Both the position numbers and the translations under genes were made by a program. A stretch of DNA of 57,248 nt from Prochloraceae cyanobacterium (GTDB lineage: Bacteria > Cyanobacteriota > Cyanobacteriia > Cyanobacteriales > JASJDA01): NCBI GenBank assembly GCA_030065265.1, contig JASJCW010000003.1:1-57248 (forward strand), written 5' to 3'. Below, piece by piece: positions 25,373 through 35,025 of the stretch. The first letter of the stretch is position 1. The number at the start of each line of letters is the position of its first letter. The notes beneath the pieces are model-generated. The model did no database searches. It had not been told where the DNA came from and saw nothing but the letters and a program-made list of their open reading frames with translations.

Positions 25373-25430
25373 AAAGTAAATCAAAATCAATTATCTGCAA
25401 AAATAAAAGCTAGAAAATAGATAAAGTAGC

Positions 25431-25856
25431 ATGGCAAAAAAAGTTGTTGCGCTAATTAAATTAGCGTTACCGGCTGGAAAAGCAAACCCAGCACCTCCCG
25501 TAGGGCCAGCATTAGGTCAACACGGCGTTAATATCATGGCATTTTGTAAAGAATACAATGCCAAGACATCCGATAAAGCAGGCACGATCGTGCCGGTAGA
25601 AATTTCGGTATTTGAAGATCGCAGTTTCACCTTCATCCTCAAAACGCCCCCAGCATCGGTATTAATCAAAAAAGCGGCGGGAATTGAGAAAGGATCGAGC
25701 CAACCCAATAAAGAAAAAGTTGGCAGCATTACAACCGCGCAACTGCAAGAAATTGCTCAAACCAAAATGCCCGACCTCAACGCCAACGACATCGAAGCCG
25801 CGATGAAAATCATCGAAGGAACTGCTCGCAACATGGGCATCAGCGTTAAAGAATAA
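25431..25856 (+). CDS. rplK: 50S ribosomal protein L11
   Basis: 141 aa, standard length. N-terminal [20 protein letters not shown] and [15 protein letters not shown], then the RNA-binding C-terminal part with [18 protein letters not shown] and [13 protein letters not shown]. It forms the GTPase-associated centre on 23S rRNA. 58 bp after nusG in the same operon, with rplA 59 bp downstream. Confidence 0.98.
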   Translation: MAKKVVALIKLALPAGKANPAPPVGPALGQHGVNIMAFCKEYNAKTSDKAGTIVPVEISVFEDRSFTFILKTPPASVLIKKAAGIEKGSSQPNKEKVGSITTAQLQEIAQTKMPDLNANDIEAAMKIIEGTARNMGISVKE

Positions 25857-25915
25857 ATCGAGTTGAGAAATTTAGGGGAGAAGCACAACTTCGTTATTGA
25901 CCCAAGGAGATAATA

Positions 25916-26629
25916 ATGGCAAAAAAATTATCGCGCCGCATGAAAGCAGCGTTAGAAAAAGTAGAAGAGAAAGCATACGAACCGATAGAAGCATTAAAAC
26001 TGCTTAAAGAAACGGCAACAGCAAAATTTGACGAAACCGCAGAAGTTCACATCCGTTTGGGTATAGACCCCAAATATAGCGACCAGCAATTGAGAACTAC
26101 CGTAATTTTCCCCAAAGGCACGGGGCAAAGCGTTAGGGTTGCAGTCATTACTAGAGGGGAAAAAGTCCAACAAGCCAACGATGCCGGAGCAGATCTAGTC
26201 GGATCGGAAGAATTAATCGACGAAATTCAAAAAGGAATGATGGATTTTGAAGTATTAATTGCTACGCCCGATATGATGCCTAAAGTTGCGAAATTAGGAA
26301 GGTTATTGGGGCCTAGAGGTTTAATGCCCTCTCCGAAAGGTGGAACGGTAACCACCGACTTAGAAGCTGCGATCGGAGAATTTAAAGCAGGAAAACAAGA
26401 ATTTAGAGCCGACAGAACTGGTATAGTTCATGTTATGTTTGGTAAAGCATCGTTCGCTCCAGAAGATTTACTGGTAAACTTAAAAGCTCTCCAGGAAGTG
26501 GTCGATCGCAATCGTCCTTCGGGTGCTAAAGGTCGTTACTGGCGGAGTATTTTTGTTTCAGCATCGATGGGGCCGGCGATTGAAGTAGATATTAGTACGC
26601 TGCGCGATCTAAAATTAGAAGCAGCTTAA
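25916..26629 (+). CDS. rplA: 50S ribosomal protein L1
   Basis: 237 aa. It has the conserved [17 protein letters not shown], then [20 protein letters not shown] and [10 protein letters not shown], the L1 signature. It binds the 23S L1 stalk and can repress its own operon. ATG at 25916 is preceded by CCAAGGAGATAATA. It ends about 40 bp before the L10 leader. Confidence 0.98.
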   Translation: MAKKLSRRMKAALEKVEEKAYEPIEALKLLKETATAKFDETAEVHIRLGIDPKYSDQQLRTTVIFPKGTGQSVRVAVITRGEKVQQANDAGADLVGSEELIDEIQKGMMDFEVLIATPDMMPKVAKLGRLLGPRGLMPSPKGGTVTTDLEAAIGEFKAGKQEFRADRTGIVHVMFGKASFAPEDLLVNLKALQEVVDRNRPSGAKGRYWRSIFVSASMGPAIEVDISTLRDLKLEAA

Positions 26630-26670
26630 AAACAAAAGTCTTCCCAACACAAAAACTAAATATTTAATCT

Positions 26671-26800
26671 GTCCGTACCGAAGACAGCAGGTGCTAAAAG
26701 CTTAATATCCTGCCGAGGCTAACAGCAGTTATTGTCACTTTGATTCAATTCAAGTGTAACTAAGTATGAAACCTCGGCAATAAATCAATTGTCGGGGTTT
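26671..26800 (+). promoter_or_regulatory. Ribosomal protein L10 leader with attenuator
   Basis: The sequence GACAGCAGGTGCTAAAAGCTTAAT, then CCTGCCGAGGCTAAC, resembles the L10 leader RNA that binds the L10(L12)4 complex. Downstream, ACCTCGGCAAT (26771-26781) pairs with ATTGTCGGGGT (26788-26798) followed by TTTTGTG, an intrinsic terminator. CCGAGG at 26713-26718 can instead pair with CCTCGG of that hairpin, giving an antiterminator. This would match rplJL transcription to ribosomal need. Confidence 0.8.
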
Positions 26801-26833
26801 TGTGTTGTATTGAGACTGACTCAGGAGGTGAAA

Positions 26834-27406
26834 ATGGGAAGAACCCGAGCGAATAAGTTAGAAGTAATCAACGATCTCAAGCAAAGCTTGAGCGAAGCCC
26901 AATTAGTCGTAGCGATCGACTATCACGGGCTATCGGTTCAAGAAATCAGCGATTTGCGCGATCGCCTGCGCGAAAAAGATAGCGTTTGTAAAGTAACTAA
27001 AAATACTTTCATGCGTCTTGCCGTCGAAGAGGATGAAAATTGGCGGCCTATGACCCAGTTTTTAGCTGGATCTTCTGCCTTTATCCTCATTAAGGACGAT
27101 ATCGGTGGCGCGATCAAAGCTTACCAAGCATTCCAAAAAGACACCAAGAAAACCGAATTTCGCGGTGGGGTAATGCAAGGTCAAGCCTTGAGTGAAGAAC
27201 AAGTTAAAGCCCTAGCTGACTTGCCTTCTAAAGAGGAATTGATGGCTCAAATCGCTGGATCTATCAAATCTATACCGACTAAATTGGCTGTGGGTGTTAA
27301 AGAAGTACCTTCGTCTGTATGTCGCGGCATCAACGAAGTACCGGCATCCTTTGCTCGCGTTATTGCAGCACTCGAAGCCAAGAAAAAAGAGCAAGAAGCA
27401 GCTTAA
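26834..27406 (+). CDS. rplJ: 50S ribosomal protein L10
   Basis: 190 aa from the ATG chosen. The open frame begins at 26789, but AGGAGGTG at 26823-26830 fixes the start at MGRTRANK, and the earlier codons lie in the attenuator region. Motifs: VVAIDYHGLSVQEISDLR, CKVTKNTFMRLA and EFRGGVMQGQALSEEQV. The C-terminal helix carries the L7/L12 dimers. Controlled by the leader just upstream; rplL follows 81 bp later. Confidence 0.95.
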   Translation: MGRTRANKLEVINDLKQSLSEAQLVVAIDYHGLSVQEISDLRDRLREKDSVCKVTKNTFMRLAVEEDENWRPMTQFLAGSSAFILIKDDIGGAIKAYQAFQKDTKKTEFRGGVMQGQALSEEQVKALADLPSKEELMAQIAGSIKSIPTKLAVGVKEVPSSVCRGINEVPASFARVIAALEAKKKEQEAA

Positions 27407-27487
27407 ATCGATTAAGCATTCTTTTTGCCCCGTTTAACTCACAAAACATAAAACATCTAAGTAATTCAATTGTAAAGGAGAGAATCA

Positions 27488-27889
27488 ATGTCTGCTGTTG
27501 ATGAAATCATGGACAAGCTAAAAACCCTAACTCTATTAGAAGCATCTGAGTTAGTCAAGAAGATTGAAGAAGAATTTGACGTTAGTGCTGCTGGTGGTGG
27601 CGGCGGTATGATGATGATGCCAGGAATGATGCCTGGCGCGCCTGGTGGTGCTGCGGCTGAGCCTGAAGAAGAGAAAACTGAATTCGACGTTATGCTCGAA
27701 GAAGTTCCTTCCGATAAGAAAATCGCTATCCTCAAAGTGGTTCGTAAGCTTACTGGCTTGGGACTTAAAGAAGCTAAAGACGTGGTTGAATCTGCACCTA
27801 AAGCTATCAAAGAAGGCATTCCCAAGGATGAAGCTGAAAGCATTAAGAAAGAACTCGAAGATGCTGGTGCTAAAGCTAGCGTGAAGTAG
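27488..27889 (+). CDS. rplL: 50S ribosomal protein L7/L12
   Basis: 133 aa. The N-terminal dimerisation helix ([20 protein letters not shown]) is followed by a Gly/Met/Ala-rich hinge ([19 protein letters not shown]). The C-terminal domain has [19 protein letters not shown] and [15 protein letters not shown]. The Met-rich hinge is typical of cyanobacterial versions. RBS AAAGGAG upstream. It ends 39 bp before a copy of the ~115-bp repeat. Confidence 0.98.
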   Translation: MSAVDEIMDKLKTLTLLEASELVKKIEEEFDVSAAGGGGGMMMMPGMMPGAPGGAAAEPEEEKTEFDVMLEEVPSDKKIAILKVVRKLTGLGLKEAKDVVESAPKAIKEGIPKDEAESIKKELEDAGAKASVK

Positions 27890-27928
27890 TCTTTTCAAAT
27901 AAATAAGGCAGAAGGCAGAGGTAAGTTA

Positions 27929-28043
27929 GGTCAGAGGTAATAAGATTGAAAATTAGTCGATTTATTTTCAATTAGTAGAACAAATATTATGTTTGTACCC
28001 CTGACCCCTGACCTTAAAAGGCGCAGCCTTCTGACCTCTGACC
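27929..28043. repeat. 115-bp interspersed repeat with 10-bp perfect inverted ends (copy 1)
   Basis: It begins GGTCAGAGGT and ends ACCTCTGACC. The left part reads AATAAGATTGAAAATT, the middle is AT-rich, and the right part holds CCCCTGACCCCTGACC then GGCGCAGCC. The same ends, order and internal words occur at 43341-43452. TA flanks both sides here, a possible 2-bp target duplication. More TGACCCC/TGACCTC heptamers continue to 28074. Confidence 0.8.
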
Positions 28044-28073
28044 TACTGGCACCCAGTGCCCTGACCCCTGACC

Positions 28074-28454
28074 TCAAGACTTACAAACCCATTTCCATAA
28101 AGGATGAGCCGGGCCGGTAGCCCGGATTTTTTTTACTTGTTGTTTTAAGCGATATATTTCTTTTTGGGGAATTCCTTGAAGGATATTTCTGCTTTGCCAA
28201 GTTAAAACTGCTGCGGTCACGCCAATACAAGTAGCTAAACAAATACTAGAAAATCGATTATAATACAATCCATACCTAACTGCTATCCAAGTAAAATCCT
28301 CCAACCATAAGGAAAATTCTTGTCGCAGTCCCCAAATTCCAGCAGTTCCCAAGGTCAACCAACAACCAAGTACGAACAGCCAGCGACCGTAAACAGTTAA
28401 TTGATGTAATTTTTTAATTTCGCTCTTAAACTTGCGATCTAATTGTTTCATCAA
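28074..28454 (-). CDS. Conserved-looking membrane protein of unknown function
   Basis: 126 aa. A basic N-terminus (MMKQLDRKFKSEIKKLHQL) is followed by two TM helices (WLFVLGCWLTLGTAGIWGL and SICLATCIGVTAAVLTW), then a basic tail (LKQQVKKIRATGPAHPLW). I do not recognise a named family; the spacing is that of a small cyanobacterial membrane protein. The last two codons and stop lie at the edge of the TGACCCC repeat tract, so the native C-terminus may have been changed by repeat insertion. Divergent from the 69-aa gene by 38 bp. Confidence 0.6.
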   Translation of the reverse strand: MMKQLDRKFKSEIKKLHQLTVYGRWLFVLGCWLTLGTAGIWGLRQEFSLWLEDFTWIAVRYGLYYNRFSSICLATCIGVTAAVLTWQSRNILQGIPQKEIYRLKQQVKKIRATGPAHPLWKWVCKS

Positions 28455-28492
28455 TAATTATTTTGTATATATAATTATCATTCGGGTTAACC

Positions 28493-28702
28493 ATGAGCGA
28501 CACGCAAAAATGGTATGTCATTAAAGAAGACGACGGTAGTTGCAAAATAGTTGAGGCGATCGCAGATTCTTTAGCTGAACCCGATCGAAACAGAGAAGAA
28601 AATTTTGGAGCAAAAAAATATTGGGGGCCTTTCCCGTCTGCTGAAAAAGCGATCGTAGCTAGAGTAGGATTGATTCGCGCCGGAAAATGCAAGCCTGTTT
28701 AG
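28493..28702 (+). CDS. Small conserved cyanobacterial protein, function unknown
   Basis: 69 aa, soluble. It has KWYVIKEDDGSCKIVEA at the N-terminus and a C-terminal motif YWGPFPSAEKAIVARVGLI then RAGKCKPV. The WGPF...A..RVGLIRAGKC ending recurs in small hypothetical proteins of cyanobacteria as I recall, but no function is known. ATG at 28493. The antisense open frame over the same bases looks like a shadow. Confidence 0.6.
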   Translation: MSDTQKWYVIKEDDGSCKIVEAIADSLAEPDRNREENFGAKKYWGPFPSAEKAIVARVGLIRAGKCKPV

Positions 28703-28767
28703 TAGCCCTTGCTATCTACAGACAACAAAGGCAGGTAAGAAAGAAACGAAATTGTTCCCTATTTATG

Positions 28768-30033
28768 CTATTTTTTTGCCCTAATTTCTTGATTGAGAAT
28801 CGTTAGAGCTTTTGAAAATTGAGGATCTCCCAAAGTACCGATCAGAGTGCGATCCTTTTGAAGTTTTTCGCGATCTGCATCGCTCAATTCGATAATAATA
28901 TTCGGGGGAATTCCTTCTTTGTTGATATCTCTACCGCTAGGGGTTAAATACTTAGCTATAGTTACCGCTAGTCCAGATCCGTCTCCTAAAGGACGCACCG
29001 ACTGAACCAAACCTTTACCAAAAGTTTTAGTTCCGACCAAAACTGCTCGACCGTTATCTTTCAAAGCACCCGAAAGAATTTCACTGGCACTGGCAGAACC
29101 GCCATCAACCAATATTACTACAGGTTTATTAGTTATAGCGCGGTTGTTTGCTTTTTGCTCTTCAACGACACCTTTACGATAAACTGTTGAGACTATTTTA
29201 CCGCGATCGAGGAACATTCTAGCAATATCTACACTAGCGTATAATAGTCCTCCCGGATTAGAGCGCAAATCTAGAACGTAACCTTCGACATTTTTTCGTT
29301 CTAAATTTCTAATTGCTTCTCGCATTTCTTTAGGTGCTTGGGCACTAAATTGAGTTAAGCGAATATAGCCGATTTTTCCTTGAGAAGTATTTTCAACCCG
29401 CGATCGCACTGCATGGAGCTTAATTCTAGCTCTTTCTATAGTGAAGTTTCTAATCCGAGATCCTCTTTGAATTGTTAAAGTTACTGTAGTTCCTGGCTTG
29501 CCTCGAATCAACTTAACCGCGTCGTTGATTTCCATTCCTTGAGTGCTTTTGCCATCAATTTTAGTAATAATATCTCGAGCCATAATTCCCGCTTTAAAAG
29601 CAGGAGTTTCCTCAATTGGAGAAATAACAATTAATCTATTGGTTTCTTCATCTTTTGAAATAGTGATACCTACTCCAGTCAATTCTCCAGAGGTATCGAT
29701 CTGCATGTTCTTATATTCTTGAGGATCCATAAAACGAGTGTAAGGATCGTCAAGCTTGCCGAGCATTTCTTTAATTGCTGTATATGCCTCTTCTTGGTTG
29801 GCATAAGATTTATTGAGATACTCTCTGCGAACTTGTCGCCAATCTACCTGATTAAAAGTAGCATCTACATAGTTGTAATTTATAATTTGCCAAACTTCAT
29901 CTATTAATGCTTTAGGGCTTTCCTTGAAAAAAGCCTGAGTTCGAGGAAGATGAACTCCTGCTCCAACCACAGCAACGGTTGAAAGAACTACAGCACTACT
30001 ACAAAGGACTAGCCCGCGTTTTGTCAAGGTCAT
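28768..30033 (-). CDS. ctpC: Carboxyl-terminal processing protease (S41), CtpC-like
   Basis: 421 aa. An N-terminal hydrophobic segment (LVLCSSAVVLSTVAVVGAGV) acts as signal or anchor. A PDZ domain lies at about 110-190 (LTGVGITISKDEETNRLIV; IDGKSTQGM). The S41 catalytic part has the DLRSNPGGLL motif, the nucleophile Ser in GGSASASEILSGAL and the Lys in GTKTFGKGLVQ. One paralogue, CtpA, matures the D1 protein of photosystem II; the sequence style here fits CtpC, whose substrate is less clear. Choice among CtpA/B/C is from recall. Monocistronic, with 180 bp to rbsK. Confidence 0.85.
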   Translation of the reverse strand: MTLTKRGLVLCSSAVVLSTVAVVGAGVHLPRTQAFFKESPKALIDEVWQIINYNYVDATFNQVDWRQVRREYLNKSYANQEEAYTAIKEMLGKLDDPYTRFMDPQEYKNMQIDTSGELTGVGITISKDEETNRLIVISPIEETPAFKAGIMARDIITKIDGKSTQGMEINDAVKLIRGKPGTTVTLTIQRGSRIRNFTIERARIKLHAVRSRVENTSQGKIGYIRLTQFSAQAPKEMREAIRNLERKNVEGYVLDLRSNPGGLLYASVDIARMFLDRGKIVSTVYRKGVVEEQKANNRAITNKPVVILVDGGSASASEILSGALKDNGRAVLVGTKTFGKGLVQSVRPLGDGSGLAVTIAKYLTPSGRDINKEGIPPNIIIELSDADREKLQKDRTLIGTLGDPQFSKALTILNQEIRAKK

Positions 30034-30217
30034 AAGCTTACTTTCTGATGGTGATAATATTAAGATATTATTGCTATCCTTTTAACGCTCACTCTAACAC
30101 AGGTGTCTCGATCTGTAGAGCTAATTGCTTGTAGCACAACGAATTAAAGGATAAAAGAATAAATCTATCGATACTATATATTTTGTTTACTATATCCAGT
30201 TATAAGCGATCGCCGAG

Positions 30218-31153
30218 TTATTTTCCAGAGGAAAACCGATCTACTGCGCTAAAGAATTGATTGAGATCGCCGAGCATAGTTCGCGCTCCTTTTTTAGTTA
30301 CGCTCAAAGCCCCCATAACGCTAGCCCATTGTAAAGCTTCTTTTAAAGATTTTCCCTCAGCTAGGGCTGCCGCTAGCCCGCCATTAAAAGCATCTCCCGC
30401 ACCGACAGTATCGATAACTTCTGTTTGGGGAATCGCGGGGAGCGTATAAGATCCCGAGTCGCTCGAACAAAAACAACCATCTGCACCTAAAGTAACGATC
30501 GCAGTACGAACCCCTTTCGCTCTAAAAAAATTCGCTGCAGCGGCGGCACTATCGCGATCGGTTACAGGAAAGCCTGCTAATTGAGAAGCTTCTATTTCGT
30601 TGGGGGTGATGATATCGATCGAGGAGTAAAGTTCTGCTGGCAAACTAGAGGGTGCAGGTGCGGGGTCTAAAATTACCGTTACTCCAGCTGATTTAGCAGC
30701 TTTGGCTGCTTCTAAAACTGCATCTAGAGGAATACCTAACTCTAGCATCACTATTTTAGCATTCTCGAGCAAAGCCTTGAAAGCTTCAATTTCTTGTTTT
30801 CCTACACAACCATTAGCTCCAGCAGCGATCGCGATCGTATTATCCCCATTAGCAGCCACGGCGATCGAAGCAACGCCAGAATGAATATTTGAATTTATTT
30901 TAACTGCATCGGTTTTAACTCCTGCCGCTTGTAAACTTGCTAGTAAGGAGCGTCCAAAATCATCGGCTCCAACTTGACCGACAAAATAAACCGGAGACAA
31001 TTTTAATTGAGCGGCTGCTACTGCTTGATTTGCTCCTTTGCCACCACTAGCAGTGAAAAAACTTTCTGAAGGTATTGTTTCTCCTGCAAGGGGTAAACGG
31101 GGAACGGTTACCACTAAATCCATATTAATGCTGCCAAAAACTACAATGCTCAT
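30218..31153 (-). CDS. rbsK: Ribokinase (PfkB family)
   Basis: 311 aa. The N-terminal motif VVFGSINMDLVVTVPRLPL and ASGGKGANQAVAAAQL are PfkB signature 1. DPAPAPSSLPAELYSSID and TPNEIEASQLAG are typical ribokinase. The catalytic base lies in DTVGAGDAFNGGLAAAL. It phosphorylates ribose at O5. No ribose transporter is adjacent. It faces ftsQ head to head. Confidence 0.92.
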   Translation of the reverse strand: MSIVVFGSINMDLVVTVPRLPLAGETIPSESFFTASGGKGANQAVAAAQLKLSPVYFVGQVGADDFGRSLLASLQAAGVKTDAVKINSNIHSGVASIAVAANGDNTIAIAAGANGCVGKQEIEAFKALLENAKIVMLELGIPLDAVLEAAKAAKSAGVTVILDPAPAPSSLPAELYSSIDIITPNEIEASQLAGFPVTDRDSAAAAANFFRAKGVRTAIVTLGADGCFCSSDSGSYTLPAIPQTEVIDTVGAGDAFNGGLAAALAEGKSLKEALQWASVMGALSVTKKGARTMLGDLNQFFSAVDRFSSGK

Positions 31154-31260
31154 ATCGATGATGGTTTAATTTTTTGTGGGGCTTGAGAGGGAGCTTTTTA
31201 GAGAGCAAAGAGCGAATTAAAGACTTATCACTCGATAATTTAGGATCTGAGGCGATCGCA

Positions 31261-32082
31261 ATGGGAAATCAAAAACACATTCTTGCTAATCATTATAAGA
31301 AACGCCGCGAACAACTCAAACAAAACAGAAGAATTGAATTTTGGCAAGCCACCTGGAGACTATTTTTTTTGTTGCTGGTAACTGGCGGTATTTGTTGGGC
31401 GATCGCCTTACCCAATTGGCTCATTTTACGAAAATCTCAAATCCAGATTCAAGGAAATCAATATTTAACCAGCGATGCAATTAGAGAATTATTAGGATTA
31501 TCTTATCCCACATCTGTTTTAGAAATACAGTCCCAGAAATTGATTCAACAACTTAAAGATAATGCTGCGATCGAAGAAGTAATCATTACTCGACAACTTT
31601 TACCTCCAGGGGCGATCGTTACAGTTCGAGACAGGCCTCCAGTGGCGATCGCCCTATCACCTCAAACTCAATTAGACGACCCCGAATCTTACAGTAAAGA
31701 AATCGGTTTTTTAGATGAAAAAGGTATTTGGATGCCGAAAAGTAGCTATCAAAACGATCTAGAAAAATTGCCGATTCCTAATTTTAAAGTGACTGGCAAT
31801 AGCTCTCACTACTTACAATATTGGCCGGAAATCTATCCAATTATCCAACAAGCAACAATTAAAATTTACGAGTTAAACTGGGAAGACCCGAGTAATACCA
31901 TCTTAAGAACCACACTAGGTAAAGTTCATTTAGGGGCTTATAGCTCTCCAGCCCGATTTCAAGAACAGTTAGCTGTCTTATCAAAAATGCAAGAATTGCC
32001 AAATAAAATGCCCCTGGTTCAAATTGACTGGATCGATTTAAAAGACCTCAACTCTCCTCAGATCGAGGTATATTCACCTTAA
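31261..32082 (+). CDS. ftsQ: Cell division protein FtsQ/DivIB
   Basis: 273 aa from the ATG chosen. A basic cytoplasmic tail (KKRREQLKQNRR) precedes one TM helix (LFFLLLVTGGICWAIALPNW) and a POTRA domain (ILRKSQIQIQGNQYLTSDAI; AAIEEVIITRQLLPPGAIV). FtsQ bridges early and late divisome proteins. The frame is open to a TTG at 31174, only 20 bp from the divergent rbsK start, but those extra 29 codons show no family sequence. ftsZ follows after about 620 bp, the usual cyanobacterial order. Confidence 0.85.
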   Translation: MGNQKHILANHYKKRREQLKQNRRIEFWQATWRLFFLLLVTGGICWAIALPNWLILRKSQIQIQGNQYLTSDAIRELLGLSYPTSVLEIQSQKLIQQLKDNAAIEEVIITRQLLPPGAIVTVRDRPPVAIALSPQTQLDDPESYSKEIGFLDEKGIWMPKSSYQNDLEKLPIPNFKVTGNSSHYLQYWPEIYPIIQQATIKIYELNWEDPSNTILRTTLGKVHLGAYSSPARFQEQLAVLSKMQELPNKMPLVQIDWIDLKDLNSPQIEVYSP

Positions 32083-32702
32083 AACTCTTTTCGATCTGTT
32101 TAACTTGGGACTGTTAACCTAGTTATCAATAAAATAAATCATTCATAAGCTACGATAATACTAAGAGTTTGACTTGCAATCTTTATTCGATTGAGTTTAT
32201 TTGTATTAGTCAAGTAATTAACATTTAAATTAGTTAGGAATTGAGACGAATTTGCCCTTGAGAATCAAATATAGTCGTGAAAGTTATTATTTTTCCATAA
32301 TGTCGATATAGTGTCGTTCTCAATACTATTTTCTCGATTAATAAACCGTTTTTTGCATCCAACAAAGCTAAATTTATTGGATTTGAAAAGAGGATAATAA
32401 TAACTAAATTAAAGCAGAGATTAAAAAAACTTGAACCAACCTCTGGAGAAAAATCTTTAATTATTACCAATATTTTCCTGGATTTAATCTGTATGTGTCT
32501 CAATTGAATGGAAGTGACTCAGTAATATCCTGACGATGGGGCGAAAATTAACCTGATGGATAAGAATATTTACGACGTTGGCACAATATAACTAGAAAAT
32601 TTAAATATTTTTTAGTTATTAAAAGCTCTGGCTAAATCAGCATAATAATAAACGTAGTCAACTTCCCTCACATAAAATACCGAATCAATCAAAGGTGCAT
32701 GT
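32083..32702. other. Intergenic region ftsQ-ftsZ, 620 bp
   Basis: AT-rich and probably the ftsZ promoter region. A minus-strand open frame at 32234-32503 (89 codons, one hydrophobic stretch) shows no recognisable family and no convincing RBS. I see no LexA-, NtcA- or DnaA-type site that I would defend. Confidence 0.5.
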
Positions 32703-34013
32703 ATGTACGAAAACTCTCCAGATACCGTTAAGGGCGATCGGCTAAACGGACAAAATTCTCGTTCCCAAAATAATTCTACTTTTAATAATTCTAAAGAATA
32801 TCGGGATTCCCCAAGTAACATTTCAGGTAATTATCTATACGATCGCAATTTTGAAGTACCGATAAATAAAAACTCTACTTTACCCAGAGAGGGAAAACCG
32901 GACAATATCGTGCCCAGTAACGTAGCTAAAATTAAAGTAATCGGTGTGGGTGGAGGCGGTTGCAATGCGGTCAATCGCATGATTCAAACTGATATTATTG
33001 GGGTAGAGTTTTGGGCGATCAATACCGACGCACAAGCATTAGCTCAAGCTGCCGCTCCAAATCGCCTTCAAGTCGGTCAAAAACTCACCAGAGGACTCGG
33101 TGCGGGTGGAAACCCGGCGATCGGACAAAAAGCAGCCGAAGAATCTCGCGAAGAAATTGCGATCGCTTTAGAAGGTACGGATCTAGTCTTTATTACGGCC
33201 GGTATGGGTGGAGGAACTGGAACTGGTGCAGCTCCGATCGTCGCTGAAGTCGCCAAAGAAATGGGTTGTTTGACCGTCGGCGTAATTACTCGTCCTTTTA
33301 CTTTTGAAGGCCGTCGTCGCACCAATCAAGCTGACGAAGGGATAAGTGCGCTAGAAACAAGAGTCGATACTTTAATTACCATCCCCAACAATCAACTACT
33401 TTCAGTAATTTCTCCAGAAACTCCAGTTCAAGAAGCTTTTCGCGTTGCTGACGATATTCTTCGCCAAGGGGTACAAGGAATATCCGATATTATTACCGTT
33501 CCTGGTTTAGTTAATGTTGATTTTGCTGACGTTAAAGCGGTCATGGCAGATGCGGGATCTGCTTTAATGGGAATCGGCATCGGATCTGGTAAATCGAGGG
33601 CCAAAGAAGGCTCTGTAATGGCAATTTCTTCTCCTTTATTAGAATCTTCGATTTCCGGGGCTAAAGGAGTCGTGTTAAATATTACTGGTGGCAGCGATCT
33701 GACGCTTCACGAAGTTAATACAGCCGCAGAAACAATTTACGATATCGTCGATCCGAACGCTAACATTATTTTTGGTGCGGTAATTGACGAACAAATGCAG
33801 GGCGAAATTAGAATTACTGTAATTGCCACCGGCTTTACCGGAGAAGGACAGAAAACACCACCAAAAACTACTAAAGTTCAATCGCCTTTAGATCGGCCCG
33901 GATTTTCCCAGCAAAGAAAAACCACAACTCCAGCTAAAGAAACTTCAAAAGATAAAGGGCTGCTCGATATTCCAGAATTTTTACAGCGTCGTCGTAACTT
34001 CTCTAAAAATTAA
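32703..34013 (+). CDS. ftsZ: Cell division GTPase FtsZ
   Basis: 436 aa. A long Asn/Ser-rich N-terminal extension (about 1-70) precedes the GTPase core with [17 protein letters not shown], the tubulin signature [10 protein letters not shown] and [11 protein letters not shown] (T7 loop). A linker leads to the conserved C-terminal peptide [12 protein letters not shown] that binds membrane tethers. The extension of ~60 residues is usual in cyanobacterial FtsZ. RBS AAAGGTG is close to the ATG; an overlapping out-of-frame ATG lies 4 bp upstream. Confidence 0.97.
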   Translation: MYENSPDTVKGDRLNGQNSRSQNNSTFNNSKEYRDSPSNISGNYLYDRNFEVPINKNSTLPREGKPDNIVPSNVAKIKVIGVGGGGCNAVNRMIQTDIIGVEFWAINTDAQALAQAAAPNRLQVGQKLTRGLGAGGNPAIGQKAAEESREEIAIALEGTDLVFITAGMGGGTGTGAAPIVAEVAKEMGCLTVGVITRPFTFEGRRRTNQADEGISALETRVDTLITIPNNQLLSVISPETPVQEAFRVADDILRQGVQGISDIITVPGLVNVDFADVKAVMADAGSALMGIGIGSGKSRAKEGSVMAISSPLLESSISGAKGVVLNITGGSDLTLHEVNTAAETIYDIVDPNANIIFGAVIDEQMQGEIRITVIATGFTGEGQKTPPKTTKVQSPLDRPGFSQQRKTTTPAKETSKDKGLLDIPEFLQRRRNFSKN

Positions 34014-34041
34014 CTAGCCTTGATAGAAAAATTGATGACTA

Positions 34042-34851
34042 ATGACTAAGTTTGACAAAATTGCGATGACCATCGCTGGTTCTGATAGTGGAGGAGGAGC
34101 GGGAATTCAAGCAGATTTAAAAACTTTTGCTTTTCACTGCGTGCACGGAACTAGTGCCATAACTTGCGTTACCGCTCAAAATACGGTCGGAGTAAGGGAA
34201 GTGATGGCGATCGCCCCCGAAACAGTTGTAGCTCAAATCAAAGCAATAACAGAAGATATCAATCCGGGCGCGATTAAAACCGGAATGCTGTTCGATCGAG
34301 AGATTATTTTCTCAGTCGCAAAGTGTTTGCAACAATTGCCTTCAATCCCTCTAGTCGTAGATCCGGTAATGGTATCTCGCACTGGAGCTAAATTGCTCGA
34401 CGATCGCGCTGTGACTCGCTTGGAAAAGGATTTGTTTCCCCTCGCAACTATCGTCACTCCCAATATTTACGAAGCACAAATATCGAGTAAGATCGCCATA
34501 AATAACCTCGAAGATATGCAAGCGGCCGCTAAAATAATTCATCAGAAAGGAGCTAAAGCGGTTTTAATTAAAGGCGGTGCGATGTTAGCAGATTTGCGAG
34601 GGGTAGATGTTTTTTTTGACGGTCGAGAATATCGCATACTTCGGACTGAAATTGTCAATACTAAGCACACCCACGGAACTGGATGCACTCTCTCAGCTGC
34701 GATCGCTGCTAATTTAAGTTTGGGAAAAGATCTTTTCAGCGCAGTTGAAGCCGCTAAAGATTACATTACCAAAGCACTAAAATATTCTCTCAATATCGGT
34801 GAAGGTACGGGGCCCGTAGGTCATTTTTTTCCTTTACTCTTGAAAAGTTAA
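34042..34851 (+). CDS. thiD: Hydroxymethylpyrimidine/phosphomethylpyrimidine kinase ThiD
   Basis: 269 aa. It has AMTIAGSDSGGGAGIQADLKT at the N-terminus, DPVMVSRTGAKLL in the middle and the ribokinase-fold NTKHTHGTGCTLSAAIAANL at the active site. It phosphorylates HMP and HMP-P for thiamin synthesis. It begins 28 bp after ftsZ, so read-through from ftsZ is likely. No other thi gene is nearby. Confidence 0.95.
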   Translation: MTKFDKIAMTIAGSDSGGGAGIQADLKTFAFHCVHGTSAITCVTAQNTVGVREVMAIAPETVVAQIKAITEDINPGAIKTGMLFDREIIFSVAKCLQQLPSIPLVVDPVMVSRTGAKLLDDRAVTRLEKDLFPLATIVTPNIYEAQISSKIAINNLEDMQAAAKIIHQKGAKAVLIKGGAMLADLRGVDVFFDGREYRILRTEIVNTKHTHGTGCTLSAAIAANLSLGKDLFSAVEAAKDYITKALKYSLNIGEGTGPVGHFFPLLLKS

Positions 34852-35025
34852 ATCTTAATAAAAACAAAAATAAAATCCTCGAATCGATAGTAAAACAAAC
34901 GAATACCACCCTAATAAATTTTTAATAAACTAACTTTAGGAAAGGTCGTTAGGCAATAATTAACGAGTACGAAAAAAGATTATCTTATTGACGAGTTGCG
35001 ACCAGCAAGATCGCAAGATTTTATT

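Noticed and set aside
26789..26833. Upstream start for rplJ
   Set aside because: Those codons lie in the attenuator hairpin region and a perfect AGGAGGTG marks the ATG at 26834.
27988..28074. CRISPR-like array of TGACCCC repeats
   Set aside because: Units are 7 bp without spacers of constant length; it is a heptamer tandem repeat and part of the 115-bp module.
24356..28692. Long open frames antisense to nusG, rplL and the small gene at 28493
   Set aside because: They mirror strong coding sequence of well-known ribosomal or small proteins on the other strand and have no RBS or family resemblance.
32234..32503. Minus-strand open frame of 89 codons between ftsQ and ftsZ
   Set aside because: No recognisable family, weak RBS, AT-rich composition and low-complexity hydrophobic content; it lies in the expected ftsZ promoter region. 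Kept only as a remark.
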